DNA of 64,000 bases, taken from contig NZ_JAIQZE010000011.1 of NCBI RefSeq assembly GCF_020164595.1, forward strand, positions 1-64,000. Reading direction: 5' to 3'. The stretch is from Psychroflexus longus (GTDB lineage: Bacteria; Bacteroidota; Bacteroidia; Flavobacteriales; Flavobacteriaceae). This document shows positions 33,381-42,510 of this stretch, one piece after another. The notes beneath the pieces are model-generated. The model searched no databases. It was not told where the DNA came from and saw only the letters and a list, made by a program, of their open reading frames with translations. The position numbers and the translations under genes are program-made. Positions within the stretch are counted from its first letter, which is position 1; each line of letters starts with the position of its first letter.

Positions 33381-36302
33381 ATGATGAAATTAAAATTCAA
33401 GTCTTTAGCTAATTCTATTGAGGGAGATGTACAAACAGATAGTTTATACACTTCTATTTATGCAACAGATGCATCTGTATATAGGGAAATCCCATTAGCG
33501 GTAATTTATCCTAAAAGTAACTCAGACCTTAAAAAGATACTCGAATTTTCAAATGAACACAAATTATCTATTACGCCTCGTGCAGCGGGTACTTCGTTAG
33601 CAGGGCAATGTGTCACAGATGGTATAATTTTAGACTTAAGCAAATACTTCACTAAGCAATTAAATTTTGATGGATCAAATAAAGTCATTCGCTTAGAACC
33701 TGGAATTGTAAGAGATGCTTTGAACAGGGACATAAAATCTAAGCATCTTTTTTTTGGTCCTAATACATCTACTAGTAACCGCTGTAATATAGGAGGTATG
33801 TTTGGAAACAATTCCTCCGGAACTACATCTATAAAATATGGAGTTACCCGTGATAAAGTCATTTCTTCAAAAGGTTTTCTGTCTGATGGTAGTTTCATTG
33901 AAGTGAAGCCAATCACAAAAAGTGAGTTTGAAGAAAAATTAAAATTGAATACACTGGAAGGTGCTATTTATAAATATTTCAATGATCTTTTTCAAAGAAA
34001 CGATATTGAAAAACTTATAGAAAAAGGATTTCCAAAGTCATCAATCCATCGAAGAAATACGGGTTATGCAATCGATGAACTCTACAATACATCTTTTTTC
34101 AAAAGCGATACGAATCCATATTTTAATTTAAATAGACTTCTATGTGGAAGTGAGGGTACTTTATACATAGCCACAGAATTAGAATTAAGACTTGACGATT
34201 CTCCTCCAAATCACTCAGCACTTATTGCAGCTCATTTCTCTAGTATTTCGGACTGTCTCGAATCTGTAGAAATAAGTATGACCCATAATCTATATACTTG
34301 TGAAATGATGGATAAAACCATCTTAGATTGTACGAAGGACAGCATGAAGTACATGGATCACAGGTTTTTTATAGAAAAGGATCCTGAAGCCATATTGATG
34401 CTTGAACTGAAATCGGATTCTCTAGATGAGCTTACCGATCAAATTAAAGACTTACTAAATGATTTGAAATCTTCTACCAAGGCTTATGCTACACCTGTTT
34501 TGAAAAATGGTGAAATTGATTTGGCTGCGGAACTTAGAAAAGCAGGATTGGGACTTCTTGGTAACATAAAAGGAGATGAAAAAGCTGTTGCTTGTATTGA
34601 AGATACATCTGTTACCATTCAAGATTTACCTCATTATATTTCTGATTTTACTAAAATCATGAAATCCTACAATCAGAAAGCGGTTTATTATGCTCATGCA
34701 GGTGCAGGTGAAATTCATTTAAGACCAATTTTAAATTTGAAAACATCTAAGGGTGTCAATGATTTTAAAAATATTTCTAAAGATGTTGCTAATCTTGTAA
34801 AAAGCTATGGAGGAGCCTTAAGTGGAGAACATGGTGATGGAAGAGTGAGGGCTCCTTTTACAAGAAGCGTTGTTGGTGAAGAATGTTATTTAATTCTCTT
34901 GGATATTAAACATTTATTTGATCCCAAAAATCTTCTTAATCCTGGAAAAATTGTAAATCCTAAAGCAATTGATACCGATTTACGATATGAGATCGATAGG
35001 AAAGAACCAGAGATTTCAACAAAAATGGACTTTTCCAAAAATCTTGGAATTTTAAGAGCTGCAGAACAGTGTAATGGTAGTGGTGATTGTAGAAAATCTC
35101 ATGAATTTGAAGGAGGCATGTGCCCTAGTTACCAAGCCACCAAAAATGAAAAGGATACAACTAGGGCCAGAGCCAATATGCTTAGAGAGGTACTTACCCA
35201 AAATCACCTCGAGAAAAATGCATTTGATAATGAAGATTTAAAAGAGATTTTTGATTTATGCATTAGTTGTAAAGCATGTAAAAATGAATGTCCTAGTAAT
35301 GTGGATGTGGGAGCTTTTAAGACCGAATTCTTGTATCAATATCAAAAGGCAAACGGAGTTAAATTTAGAACTCAGGTGTTTGCTAAAAATAATTTGATAA
35401 ATAAATTAATATCTCCAATTGCTCCTTTGTACAATTGGGCAAATTCAAATGCATTTACTTCGACACTAGTCAAAAAAACTGCGGGTGTAGCTAAAGAAAG
35501 AAGTTTACCAAAATTGAGCTCACAGTCATTACGGTCAAAAATAATTAAGGGATCTATTTCTTTGAAGCCTAAAACTGAAATCAAAAAATCTGTGTTTTTA
35601 TTTATAGATGAATTCACTAATTTTTTAGATGTCAATATTGGTGTCGATGCAATTGAGCTTCTTACAAAACTTGGTTATGAAGTTAAAGTAGTCAAGCACG
35701 AAGAAAGTGGAAGAGCTTATTTTTCCAAAGGTTTGCTGGATGAAGCTCAAGGTTTTATAGATAAAAACATCAAGATTTTTGACCCAGTTGTTTCTACAGA
35801 ATCGCCTTTACTAGGAATTGAACCTTCTACAGTTTTAAGCTTTAGAGATGAATACATAAAGCTGGCTTCAGATAAGAAATCTGCGGAAAATCTGTCAAAG
35901 CATGTTTTTCTCATAGAAGAATTTCTGGATTCTGAAATTCAAGCAGGAAATCTGACATCAGATCAATTTTCAGAAGAAACTAAAGAAATTAAAATTCATA
36001 ACCATTGCTATCAAAAAGCTCTTTCCAGCCAGATTCATACATTTAATTTGATGAATCTACCAAGAAACTTCAAGGTCACCTTGATCCCTTCTGGGTGTTG
36101 TGGTATGGCTGGTAGTTTTGGCTATGAGGAGGAACATTACGAGGTAAGTCAAGCCATTGGTGAGCTTGTATTGTTCCCAGCTGTGAGAAAATCAAATGCA
36201 ATGATTTGTGCTAATGGAACAAGTTGCAGGCATCAAATTAAAGATGGAACCGAAAAAGAAGCATTGCATCCTGTTTCGATTCTCAATAAGTATGTTTTAT
36301 AA
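33381..36302 (+). CDS. FAD-linked oxidase with C-terminal Fe-S/CCG domains (YdiJ/D-2-hydroxyacid dehydrogenase type)
   Basis: A 973-residue protein in three parts. An FAD-binding PCMH domain (about 25-280) contains PRAAGTSLAGQCVTDG and the FGNNSSGTTSIKYG loop. An FAD-oxidase C-terminal domain (about 280-530) contains YYAHAGAGEIHLRP and GEHGDGRVRAPF. An Fe-S region (about 560-970) has CNGSGDC...MCPSY, the ferredoxin motif CISCKACKNECPS, and a CCG-like GCCGMAGSFGYEEEHY near the end. This layout matches YdiJ, reported as a D-2-hydroxyglutarate dehydrogenase, and related D-lactate dehydrogenases. The exact D-2-hydroxyacid is not readable. The stop overlaps the broken lipoprotein frame of the opposite strand by 6 nt. 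Confidence 0.88.
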   Translation: MMKLKFKSLANSIEGDVQTDSLYTSIYATDASVYREIPLAVIYPKSNSDLKKILEFSNEHKLSITPRAAGTSLAGQCVTDGIILDLSKYFTKQLNFDGSNKVIRLEPGIVRDALNRDIKSKHLFFGPNTSTSNRCNIGGMFGNNSSGTTSIKYGVTRDKVISSKGFLSDGSFIEVKPITKSEFEEKLKLNTLEGAIYKYFNDLFQRNDIEKLIEKGFPKSSIHRRNTGYAIDELYNTSFFKSDTNPYFNLNRLLCGSEGTLYIATELELRLDDSPPNHSALIAAHFSSISDCLESVEISMTHNLYTCEMMDKTILDCTKDSMKYMDHRFFIEKDPEAILMLELKSDSLDELTDQIKDLLNDLKSSTKAYATPVLKNGEIDLAAELRKAGLGLLGNIKGDEKAVACIEDTSVTIQDLPHYISDFTKIMKSYNQKAVYYAHAGAGEIHLRPILNLKTSKGVNDFKNISKDVANLVKSYGGALSGEHGDGRVRAPFTRSVVGEECYLILLDIKHLFDPKNLLNPGKIVNPKAIDTDLRYEIDRKEPEISTKMDFSKNLGILRAAEQCNGSGDCRKSHEFEGGMCPSYQATKNEKDTTRARANMLREVLTQNHLEKNAFDNEDLKEIFDLCISCKACKNECPSNVDVGAFKTEFLYQYQKANGVKFRTQVFAKNNLINKLISPIAPLYNWANSNAFTSTLVKKTAGVAKERSLPKLSSQSLRSKIIKGSISLKPKTEIKKSVFLFIDEFTNFLDVNIGVDAIELLTKLGYEVKVVKHEESGRAYFSKGLLDEAQGFIDKNIKIFDPVVSTESPLLGIEPSTVLSFRDEYIKLASDKKSAENLSKHVFLIEEFLDSEIQAGNLTSDQFSEETKEIKIHNHCYQKALSSQIHTFNLMNLPRNFKVTLIPSGCCGMAGSFGYEEEHYEVSQAIGELVLFPAVRKSNAMICANGTSCRHQIKDGTEKEALHPVSILNKYVL

Positions 36303-36521
36303 ATTTGTACTTAAACTATAACTCATAAGATTCTGAGTTGATGTCGTATTTACATCAGAGATTTCAGTATTTAATTGTTCAGGAATATCTTCAAAAATGA
36401 TTTCAGTATCGGCTTTGCTGTATATCAATCCAATGTCTTTAGCGTAATAATTGGTTATTTTAATAATGTCTTGTTTTTGAAGTATTGAAAAATTTGAAAT
36501 TACTAAAAAGACACTTGCAGA
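36297..36521 (-). pseudogene. Out-of-frame C-terminal remainder of the lipoprotein gene
   Basis: On the minus strand, one frame off from the lipoprotein gene at 36503-37087, an open stretch of 74 codons runs to a TAA at 36299-36297. It reads SASVFLVISNFSILQKQD, then KITNYYAKDIGLIYSKADTE, a pattern familiar from the C-terminal part of flavobacterial lipoproteins. Adding one T to the TTT at 36523-36521 fuses both parts into one frame of 263 residues that ends tail-to-tail with the YdiJ-like gene. So the intergenic 200 bases are the displaced 3' part of the gene. The shift could be a true mutation or a homopolymer error. Confidence 0.72.
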
Positions 36522-37087
36522 AAGTGAGATATGATTTCAGAAACAAAAATATCTTCGTAAGTCACATCGTTTATAACTTCAGAAATTAAAAATCCTTTAT
36601 GGGTTGAGTTTATTTCATATTCAAAATCCACAGGGAATCCATTAATATTTTGTTGGAGTTCTCCAGCATTCGAAAACATGACGTCTCCCTGAGATAAATT
36701 GGCGTCGTAAAGAATAATGTCATCAAGTGGAAATTCAAAGTTTTGAAGCTTATTATCAAGTGCTAAGCTTAGATTCCCATCGTAGATTATTTTTTGATTA
36801 CCGCTTTGTTTATAAACTTCCCCCGAAGCAAGAACACTAGTAAATAATCCAGCATTAGAATCTATGAGTTGAGTAAAATTAAACCTATTCCCATCTTGAT
36901 TATTAATTGTTAAGGTTTCGGTTCCTTGGGAATTTTCAGTATTTGAATATGACTGGTTACTGTATGTCCACGAGTTTTCAATTTCTAAAGGAAAATAATT
37001 GACATCTAAAACCAAAAAAGAGTCATCTTCTTCAGAACAGGATAGTGCCGCTAAAATAAAAACAGCTAGTAGAAGAATTTTTTTCAT
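36503..37087 (-). CDS. Lipoprotein, truncated by a -1 frameshift
   Basis: The in-frame part codes for 194 residues: lipoprotein signal with lipobox LSC at the end of MKKILLLAVFILAALSC, an acidic stretch (SEEDD), then beta-rich sequence with NYFPLEIENSWTYSNQSYS, typical of small outer-membrane-anchored flavobacterial lipoproteins. The last five residues (LQVSF) come from the shifted frame; the natural continuation is in the neighbouring frame (see the entry at 36297-36521). Function is unknown. It lies 29 nt downstream of the LpxH-like gene on the same strand, so it may be read as the second gene of that unit. Confidence 0.75.
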   Translation of the reverse strand: MKKILLLAVFILAALSCSEEDDSFLVLDVNYFPLEIENSWTYSNQSYSNTENSQGTETLTINNQDGNRFNFTQLIDSNAGLFTSVLASGEVYKQSGNQKIIYDGNLSLALDNKLQNFEFPLDDIILYDANLSQGDVMFSNAGELQQNINGFPVDFEYEINSTHKGFLISEVINDVTYEDIFVSEIISHFLQVSF

Positions 37088-37116
37088 AACAAAAGATATT
37101 ATGCAAATAACGGATT

Positions 37117-37947
37117 TTATCCGCTTTTCATATTCTTGTTTGAAAAAATTGTAAGTGCGCTTATCAAATTGATAGGTTTATTGTGATCATTATTACCTGT
37201 TTTAGATTTAAACTTATTGTAATAAAATAATTTCCAACGTTCATTATGATATTCTAAAGCTGTGAGGTTTTCAACCCAGTCTCCAGAGTTTAAATATAGA
37301 CAAGTGCCATTTTTATTGACCTTTCGTGAGACTTGAGGTTTATGGATATGGCCGCATATGACATAATGATAGCCATTTTCAATTGCTAAATCGGTAGCTG
37401 TTTTCTCAAAATCGTCAATGAATTTTACCGCCTTTTTCACTGAGTTTTTAATCTTTTTTGATAGCGAATATTTTTCACGACCAATTTTCAATAGTAAAAA
37501 ATTAAGAAACCTATTGCTTAAAATTAGTATATCGTAGCCCCATCCACCAAGTTTTGCTATCCATTTGGCATTTTGAACTGAAATATCAAAAACATCACCA
37601 TGGAAAAACCAAGCTTTTTTGCCATCTAAATTTAGAATTAATTTGTCCAGTAATTTAATGTTCCCTATTTCAAAATCGCTGAGTTTTCTCAACATCTCAT
37701 CATGATTTCCTGTTATATACACAATTTCAGTTCCAGACATAGAAAATTCAATCAGTTTTTTAATCACTGTCAAATGTGTTTTAGGAAAATAGTTTTTTCT
37801 GAATTGCCATATATCAATGATATCTCCATTAAGTATTATTTTTTTTGGTTCAATGGAGTCAAGATAGTTTAAAAGCTCTTGTGAATGACAACCAAAAGTT
37901 CCTAAGTGGATATCTGATAGAACAACTAAGTCAATTTTTCTTTTCAA
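37117..37947 (-). CDS. LpxH-like metallophosphoesterase (UDP-2,3-diacylglucosamine diphosphatase family)
   Basis: A 276-residue calcineurin-like phosphoesterase. Metal-binding motifs are present in order: SDIHLG (Asp12, His14), NGDIIDIW (Asp42), GNHDEM (80-85, Asn and His), a His in FFHGDVFD and CGHIHKP near residue 200. The pattern NGDIIDIWQ fits LpxH/LpxH2 proteins, which cleave UDP-2,3-diacyl-GlcN to lipid X in lipid A synthesis. Bacteroidota often have several paralogues, and some act on other substrates, so I give no gene symbol. It is divergent from aroC. Confidence 0.83.
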   Translation of the reverse strand: MKRKIDLVVLSDIHLGTFGCHSQELLNYLDSIEPKKIILNGDIIDIWQFRKNYFPKTHLTVIKKLIEFSMSGTEIVYITGNHDEMLRKLSDFEIGNIKLLDKLILNLDGKKAWFFHGDVFDISVQNAKWIAKLGGWGYDILILSNRFLNFLLLKIGREKYSLSKKIKNSVKKAVKFIDDFEKTATDLAIENGYHYVICGHIHKPQVSRKVNKNGTCLYLNSGDWVENLTALEYHNERWKLFYYNKFKSKTGNNDHNKPINLISALTIFSNKNMKSG

Positions 37948-38111
37948 AATGCATGGTTTTTACCAAAGTAACTCAGTTATTGACTTTTTTCTGTAAATCT
38001 AAGATTATGAAAGTTTAAGCCATAGGTTATGAATTCAACAGGTTACTTAACTATAATTTTACTTTATTTTTTTAATTGCTATTTTTATTGAGTAATCTAA
38101 TTTGATAACTT

Positions 38112-38141
38112 TTTGATTATTGCTTAAAACAATTACATTTG
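38112..38141 (+). promoter_or_regulatory. Promoter of aroC (-33 TTTG, -7 TACATTTG)
   Basis: TTTG (38112-38115), 18 nt, then TACATTTG (38134-38141): the best Bacteroidota-type promoter in the window. The predicted transcript starts about 8 nt before the aroC ATG, a very short leader. Confidence 0.65.
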
Positions 38142-38154
38142 TTCAAAACATCTC

Positions 38155-39213
38155 ATGGCATCAAATAGCTTCGGAAAATTTTTAAAACTCACTACATACG
38201 GTGAATCCCATGGCGTTTCCATTGGAGGTATTCTTGATGGAGTTCCACCCGGTATAAGGTTAGATTTAGAGAAGATTCAGATTGAACTGGATAGAAGAAA
38301 ACCAGGGCAATCCTCAATTGTTACTCAACGGAAAGAATCTGATATTGTTCATTTTAAATCTGGAATTTTTGAAGGTGTCACTACTGGATTACCTATAGGG
38401 TTTGAAATTCAAAATACAGATAATAAGTCCAAAGACTATGGTCATATAAAAGATGTGTATAGACCAAATCATGCAGATTTCACTTACGATCAAAAATACG
38501 GTCAGCGTGACTATAGAGGAGGAGGAAGGTCTAGTGCCAGAGAAACTGCATCTTGGGTTGTAGCTGGAGCAGTCGCAAAACAATTATTGAATAATGTAAA
38601 GTTTACCGCATATACTCATTCCGTTGGATCACTCCAATTATCCGAAGAGGATTCAATAGATTTTGATGTAATAGAAAAAAATCCAGTGAGGTGTCCAAAT
38701 GAAAATAGAGCTTCAGAAATGGAGGCTTTTATCAAAAAAATTAGAAAAGAAGGGGACACCATAGGTGGGATTGTAAAATGTATTATCTCAAATGTTCCCA
38801 AAAACCTTGGAGATCCTATTTTTGAAAAGCTTCATGCTAATCTCGGCAAGGCTATGATGACCATAAATGCCGTAAAAGGATTTGATTACGGGTCCGGATT
38901 TGATGGGATTTCCATGAAAGGAAGTGAACATAATGATTTGTTCAACACTGATGGGACGACCAAAACCAATCATAGCGGAGGTATTCAAGGTGGAATTTCT
39001 AACGGGATGGATATCAATTTCAGAGTTGCTTTCAAACCTGTTGCAACACTTATGCAAAAACAACAAACTATAAATAAAAATGCTGAGGAAGTTGAAATGC
39101 ATGGAAAAGGGAGACATGATCCTTGTGTTGTTCCAAGAGCTATCCCTGTAGTTGAAGCTATGGCCGCTCTTGTACTTGCAGATGCTTTCTTATTAAACAA
39201 ATCAATTAATTAA
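38155..39213 (+). CDS. aroC: Chorismate synthase
   Basis: A 352-residue protein catalysing the last common step of the shikimate pathway, EPSP to chorismate, with reduced FMN as cofactor. Family signatures are LTTYGESHG (12-20), [17 protein letters not shown], the [12 protein letters not shown] loop (about 123-134), [12 protein letters not shown] and the C-terminal [18 protein letters not shown]. Length and motifs are normal. It is followed 1 nt later by the dicarboxylate symporter gene, so they are likely co-transcribed. It feeds aromatic amino acids, folate and, in this organism, menaquinone (menC and menE lie at 58-61 kb). Confidence 0.96.
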   Translation: MASNSFGKFLKLTTYGESHGVSIGGILDGVPPGIRLDLEKIQIELDRRKPGQSSIVTQRKESDIVHFKSGIFEGVTTGLPIGFEIQNTDNKSKDYGHIKDVYRPNHADFTYDQKYGQRDYRGGGRSSARETASWVVAGAVAKQLLNNVKFTAYTHSVGSLQLSEEDSIDFDVIEKNPVRCPNENRASEMEAFIKKIRKEGDTIGGIVKCIISNVPKNLGDPIFEKLHANLGKAMMTINAVKGFDYGSGFDGISMKGSEHNDLFNTDGTTKTNHSGGIQGGISNGMDINFRVAFKPVATLMQKQQTINKNAEEVEMHGKGRHDPCVVPRAIPVVEAMAALVLADAFLLNKSIN

Positions 39214-39214
39214 G

Positions 39215-40531
39215 ATGAAAAAACTAGAACTGCACTGGCAAATTCTCATAGGAATGGGCCTAGGAATTTTATTTGCTTTTATATTATCAAATTTCGAATG
39301 GGGCAGTGGCTTCATAACGGATTGGATAAAACCATTTGGTACAATATTCATCAATGCATTAAAACTTATAGCAGTTCCGTTAATTTTAGCTTCTTTAATC
39401 AAAGGTGTTTCAGATTTGAAAGATATTTCAAGTTTGTCTCAAATGGGATTAAGAACGATTTTAACTTACCTCACGACAACGATAATTGCCGTTTCTATTG
39501 GTTTGTTGATAGTTAATGTTTTTGAACCAGGTAAAAGCATTGAAAGTGATACAAGAGAAGAACTTGTAGAGAGTTATGGGGGTGATGCAGAGATGACACG
39601 CCAAAATGCCCAAAAACAAAAGGATTCTGGCCCGCTTCAAGCTTTAGAAGATTTGGTGCCAGATAATATATTTGGCGCAGCTTCCAGCAATTCCAATATG
39701 CTTCAAGTGATTTTCTTCGCCATTTTCTTCGGTATTGGGATGATTCTAATTCCAGAGAAAAAGTCGAAACCGATAAAAGAATTTTTTGATTCGCTCAATG
39801 AAGTCATTTTAAAAATGATAGACCTCATAATGCTTGCAGCTCCATATGGTGTTTTCGCCCTATTGGCAGCTCTAGTCGTAGAGGCGCCAAGCACAGATTT
39901 ATTCATTGCATTGGGTTATTATGCACTTTGTGTAGTTGGAGGATTACTACTTATGATTGGAGTTTATGCCATGATCGTAGGTATCTTTACAAAAAAATCA
40001 CCTCGCTTTTTTCTCAATGGAATATCGCCTGCTCAATTACTGGCATTTTCAACGAGTTCGAGTGCTGCAACTCTACCGGTGACCATGGAGCGCGTTGAAG
40101 AGCATCTAGGCGTTCATCCTCAAGTCTCAAGTTTTGTACTACCTATTGGTGCAACTATCAATATGGATGGAACTAGTTTGTATCAAGCAGTAGCAGCTGT
40201 ATTTATTGCTCAAGCTTTCGGTATGGAGTTAAGTTTTGCAGCGCAACTAGGAATCATTGCAACAGCAACTCTCGCATCTATAGGCTCCGCTGCTGTTCCA
40301 GGTGCAGGAATGGTGATGCTGGTTATCGTTTTAGGTCAGGCTGGAATTCCTGAAGCTGGTCTAGCATTGATTTTTGCAGTTGACAGACCACTTGATATGT
40401 TGAGAACAAGTGTAAACGTTACCGGCGATGCTGCTGTTTCTATGCTTGTTGCTAAATCTCAAAATAAATTAGGAGATCCTAATGTTAAGAATTGGGATGA
40501 TAAATACACTAAAGAAGAGTTCGAAAAATAG
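39215..40531 (+). CDS. Dicarboxylate/amino acid:cation symporter (DAACS family)
   Basis: A 438-residue polytopic protein of the glutamate transporter family. The signatures are AFSTSSSAATLPVTM (the serine-rich re-entrant loop), GATINMDGTSLYQ with the NMDGT motif, and the C-terminal SVNVTGDAAVSM. Family members take up glutamate, aspartate or C4-dicarboxylates with Na+ or H+. A hydrophilic insert of about 60 residues (EPGKSIESDTREEL to QALEDLVPDNIF) between early helices is typical of the bacterial forms. It starts 1 nt after aroC and ends at a perfect palindromic terminator. Confidence 0.92.
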   Translation: MKKLELHWQILIGMGLGILFAFILSNFEWGSGFITDWIKPFGTIFINALKLIAVPLILASLIKGVSDLKDISSLSQMGLRTILTYLTTTIIAVSIGLLIVNVFEPGKSIESDTREELVESYGGDAEMTRQNAQKQKDSGPLQALEDLVPDNIFGAASSNSNMLQVIFFAIFFGIGMILIPEKKSKPIKEFFDSLNEVILKMIDLIMLAAPYGVFALLAALVVEAPSTDLFIALGYYALCVVGGLLLMIGVYAMIVGIFTKKSPRFFLNGISPAQLLAFSTSSSAATLPVTMERVEEHLGVHPQVSSFVLPIGATINMDGTSLYQAVAAVFIAQAFGMELSFAAQLGIIATATLASIGSAAVPGAGMVMLVIVLGQAGIPEAGLALIFAVDRPLDMLRTSVNVTGDAAVSMLVAKSQNKLGDPNVKNWDDKYTKEEFEK

Positions 40532-40550
40532 TCATACGAAAGAAATCACC

Positions 40551-40590
40551 TCAATAAAAAAAGCAGCCTTAAGGCTGCTTTTTTTATTGA
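40551..40590. terminator. Perfect 40-bp palindromic terminator
   Basis: TCAATAAAAAAAGCAGCCTT is followed directly by its exact reverse complement. It serves the convergent symporter and M42 peptidase genes. The GC core is GCAGCC/GGCTGC with TTAA loop and A/T runs on both sides. Confidence 0.92.
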
Positions 40591-40606
40591 AATTAATTGG
40601 TATTAA

Positions 40607-41677
40607 TTAGTCAAAATAACTAAAAGTATCACCGCTCTTTATCTCAAGTAAAGAGTTATAAATTAATTTAATGACGTTTTCTACATCGTCTCTATGAACC
40701 ATTTCTACTGTAGTATGCATGTATCTTAAAGGTAGAGAAATTAAAGCAGAAGCTACACCACCATTACTATAGGCAAAAGCATCTGTATCAGTTCCAGTCA
40801 TTCTACTTGCAGCTAGGCGCTGAAATGGAATTTTGTGTTTTTCAGCTGTATCGATAAGCATTTCCCGTAATTTGTTTTGAACTGCAGGGGCATAACTAAT
40901 CACAGGTCCTGCTCCAATTTTGGTCAAGCCTTCTTTCTTCTTATCGATCATTGGAGTAGTGGTATCATGACAAACATCTGTTACGATGGCTACATTTGGT
41001 TTGATTGTATTACTTATCATTTCTGCTCCGCGTAAGCCAATTTCTTCTTGTACAGAATTTGTGATATAAAGTCCAAAAGGCAGATCTACATTATTTTCTT
41101 TCAGCATTCTTGCTACCTCTGCTATCATAAAGCCACCCATTCTGTTGTCTAATCCTCTACAGACAAATTTGTCATTATTCAGAATAAAAAATTCATCAGG
41201 GTAGGTAATAACACAACCAACGTGGACACCAAGTTTTTCAACTTTTTCTTTTGTCGAACAACCAACGTCAATACATATGTTTTCAATTTTTGGTGTTTCT
41301 TCTTTAGATTTATCTCTAGTATGAATTGCCGGCCAACCAAAAACACCTTTAACAATTCCTTTTTTGGTATGTATATTAACACGTTTAGAGGTGGCAATCT
41401 GGTGATCACTACCGCCGTTTCTTATCACATAAATAAGTCCCTCATCTGTAATGTAGTTGACATACCAGGAAATTTCATCTGCATGGCCTTCTATTACTAC
41501 CTTGAAGTCTGCATCTGGATTGATAACTCCAACAGCTGTTCCATACGTATCTGTAATAAATTCATCTACATAAGGCTTAAGATAGTCCATCCATAATTTT
41601 TGCCCCTCCCATTCATAGCCAGTTGGAGCTGCATTATTTAAATATTTTTCTAAAAATTTAAGTGAATTATCATTCAT
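40607..41677 (-). CDS. M42 family metallopeptidase (glutamyl/general aminopeptidase-like)
   Basis: A 356-residue dinuclear metal aminopeptidase. Metal ligands and catalytic acids are in place: EGHADEISW (His68), CRGLDNRMGG (Asp bridging), SVQEEIGLRGAE with the Glu-Glu pair, a TDVCHDTTTP segment and RYMHTTVEMVH near the C-terminus. M42 enzymes form tetrahedral dodecamers that trim peptides after proteasome-like or ClpP proteolysis. It lies opposite the DUF4294 gene with about 100 nt between, and ends at the palindromic terminator. Confidence 0.92.
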   Translation of the reverse strand: MNDNSLKFLEKYLNNAAPTGYEWEGQKLWMDYLKPYVDEFITDTYGTAVGVINPDADFKVVIEGHADEISWYVNYITDEGLIYVIRNGGSDHQIATSKRVNIHTKKGIVKGVFGWPAIHTRDKSKEETPKIENICIDVGCSTKEKVEKLGVHVGCVITYPDEFFILNNDKFVCRGLDNRMGGFMIAEVARMLKENNVDLPFGLYITNSVQEEIGLRGAEMISNTIKPNVAIVTDVCHDTTTPMIDKKKEGLTKIGAGPVISYAPAVQNKLREMLIDTAEKHKIPFQRLAASRMTGTDTDAFAYSNGGVASALISLPLRYMHTTVEMVHRDDVENVIKLIYNSLLEIKSGDTFSYFD

Positions 41678-41712
41678 ATCTATCTGTTTTATAGTGCTAA
41701 TTTAGTAAAGTA

Positions 41713-41746
41713 TTGAGATAAAGTTGAAAACGAATCCTTAATTTTG
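41713..41746 (+). promoter_or_regulatory. Promoter of the DUF4294 gene (-7 TAATTTTG)
   Basis: TAATTTTG (41739-41746), with a TTG at 41713-41715 lying 23 nt upstream as a partial -33. It ends 2 nt before an in-frame ATG (41749), so translation more probably starts at the GTG 41785. Confidence 0.5.
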
Positions 41747-41784
41747 GAATGATTATAGTTCGTATAATTACTAAATGTAATGTT

Positions 41785-42510
41785 GTGAAATTTGCTGTAT
41801 GTTTTTGTACGCTTATGTGTTTAACATTAAGTGCGCAAGAATTTAGATATAAAGAAATAACTACTGTTCCAAATAGTGAACAGAAAAGATATATTATCAT
41901 AAGCAAAGACACTACATATGTAAGTGAAGTTGAACTTGATGAAGTTATTATTTACCCTAAACTGAAATTTAAAGACAGAAATGACTTTAGAAGTTATCTT
42001 ATTCTAAAGCGAAAAACAAAAAAAGTATGGCCTTATGCCAAGTTAGCTTCAGAACGGTTTCAAGCTCTGAATGAACGTCTCGAAAGTATTGAGTCTAAAA
42101 GCGACAAGAAAAGGTATACAAAGGTGATTCAAAGATATGTTGAAAATGAATTTACGGATGAGCTTAAAAAACTCACGAAAACTGAAGGTCAGATTTTGGT
42201 CAAGTTAATCCACCGACAAACTGGTATTACTACATTCGAACTTGTAAAAGATTTAAGGTCTGGTTGGAATGCTTTCTGGTATAACACTACCGCTAATTTT
42301 TTCAATATTTCTCTAAAGGAAGAGTACAATCCCTCAATCAATAAAGAAGATTTTTACATAGAAGACATCCTTCAAAGGGAATTCCAATCTGGTGCACTTG
42401 AAAGTCAAGCACCAAAAATTCAAATTAATCACTTGGAATTATTAACGGAATGGCAAAAAGATTCGACAATTACCTATCCTCCTTCAGCCAGTCCTATCCA
42501 AAGATATTAG
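41785..42510 (+). CDS. DUF4294 domain-containing exported protein
   Basis: The start is set at GTG 41785: the -7 element at 41739-41746 would place the transcript start at or after an upstream ATG at 41749, and the GTG yields a compact signal peptide (KFAVCFCTLMCLTLSAQ). The 241-residue protein matches DUF4294 of Bacteroidota: VELDEVIIYPKLKFKDRNDF, then RKTKKVWPYAKLASERFQAL, and TKTEGQILVKLIHRQTGIT with LVKDLRSGWNAFWYN. A basic, mostly helical periplasmic domain is expected; function unknown. The stop overlaps the convergent amt stop by 4 nt. Confidence 0.82.
   Translation: MKFAVCFCTLMCLTLSAQEFRYKEITTVPNSEQKRYIIISKDTTYVSEVELDEVIIYPKLKFKDRNDFRSYLILKRKTKKVWPYAKLASERFQALNERLESIESKSDKKRYTKVIQRYVENEFTDELKKLTKTEGQILVKLIHRQTGITTFELVKDLRSGWNAFWYNTTANFFNISLKEEYNPSINKEDFYIEDILQREFQSGALESQAPKIQINHLELLTEWQKDSTITYPPSASPIQRY

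Noticed and set aside
33506-33916. A 136-codon minus-strand frame inside the YdiJ-like gene
   Set aside because: Complete overlap with the FAD-binding domain on the other strand; no recognisable motif of its own.
38029-38091. A 20-codon frame in the divergent LpxH-like/aroC spacer
   Set aside because: Short, composed mostly of AT-rich codons, no conservation evidence, and upstream of a well-placed aroC promoter.
40551-40590. The perfect palindrome as an operator or phage attachment site
   Set aside because: Position between convergent genes, GC core with A/T tails and similar hairpins at other gene ends make a bidirectional terminator the better reading.
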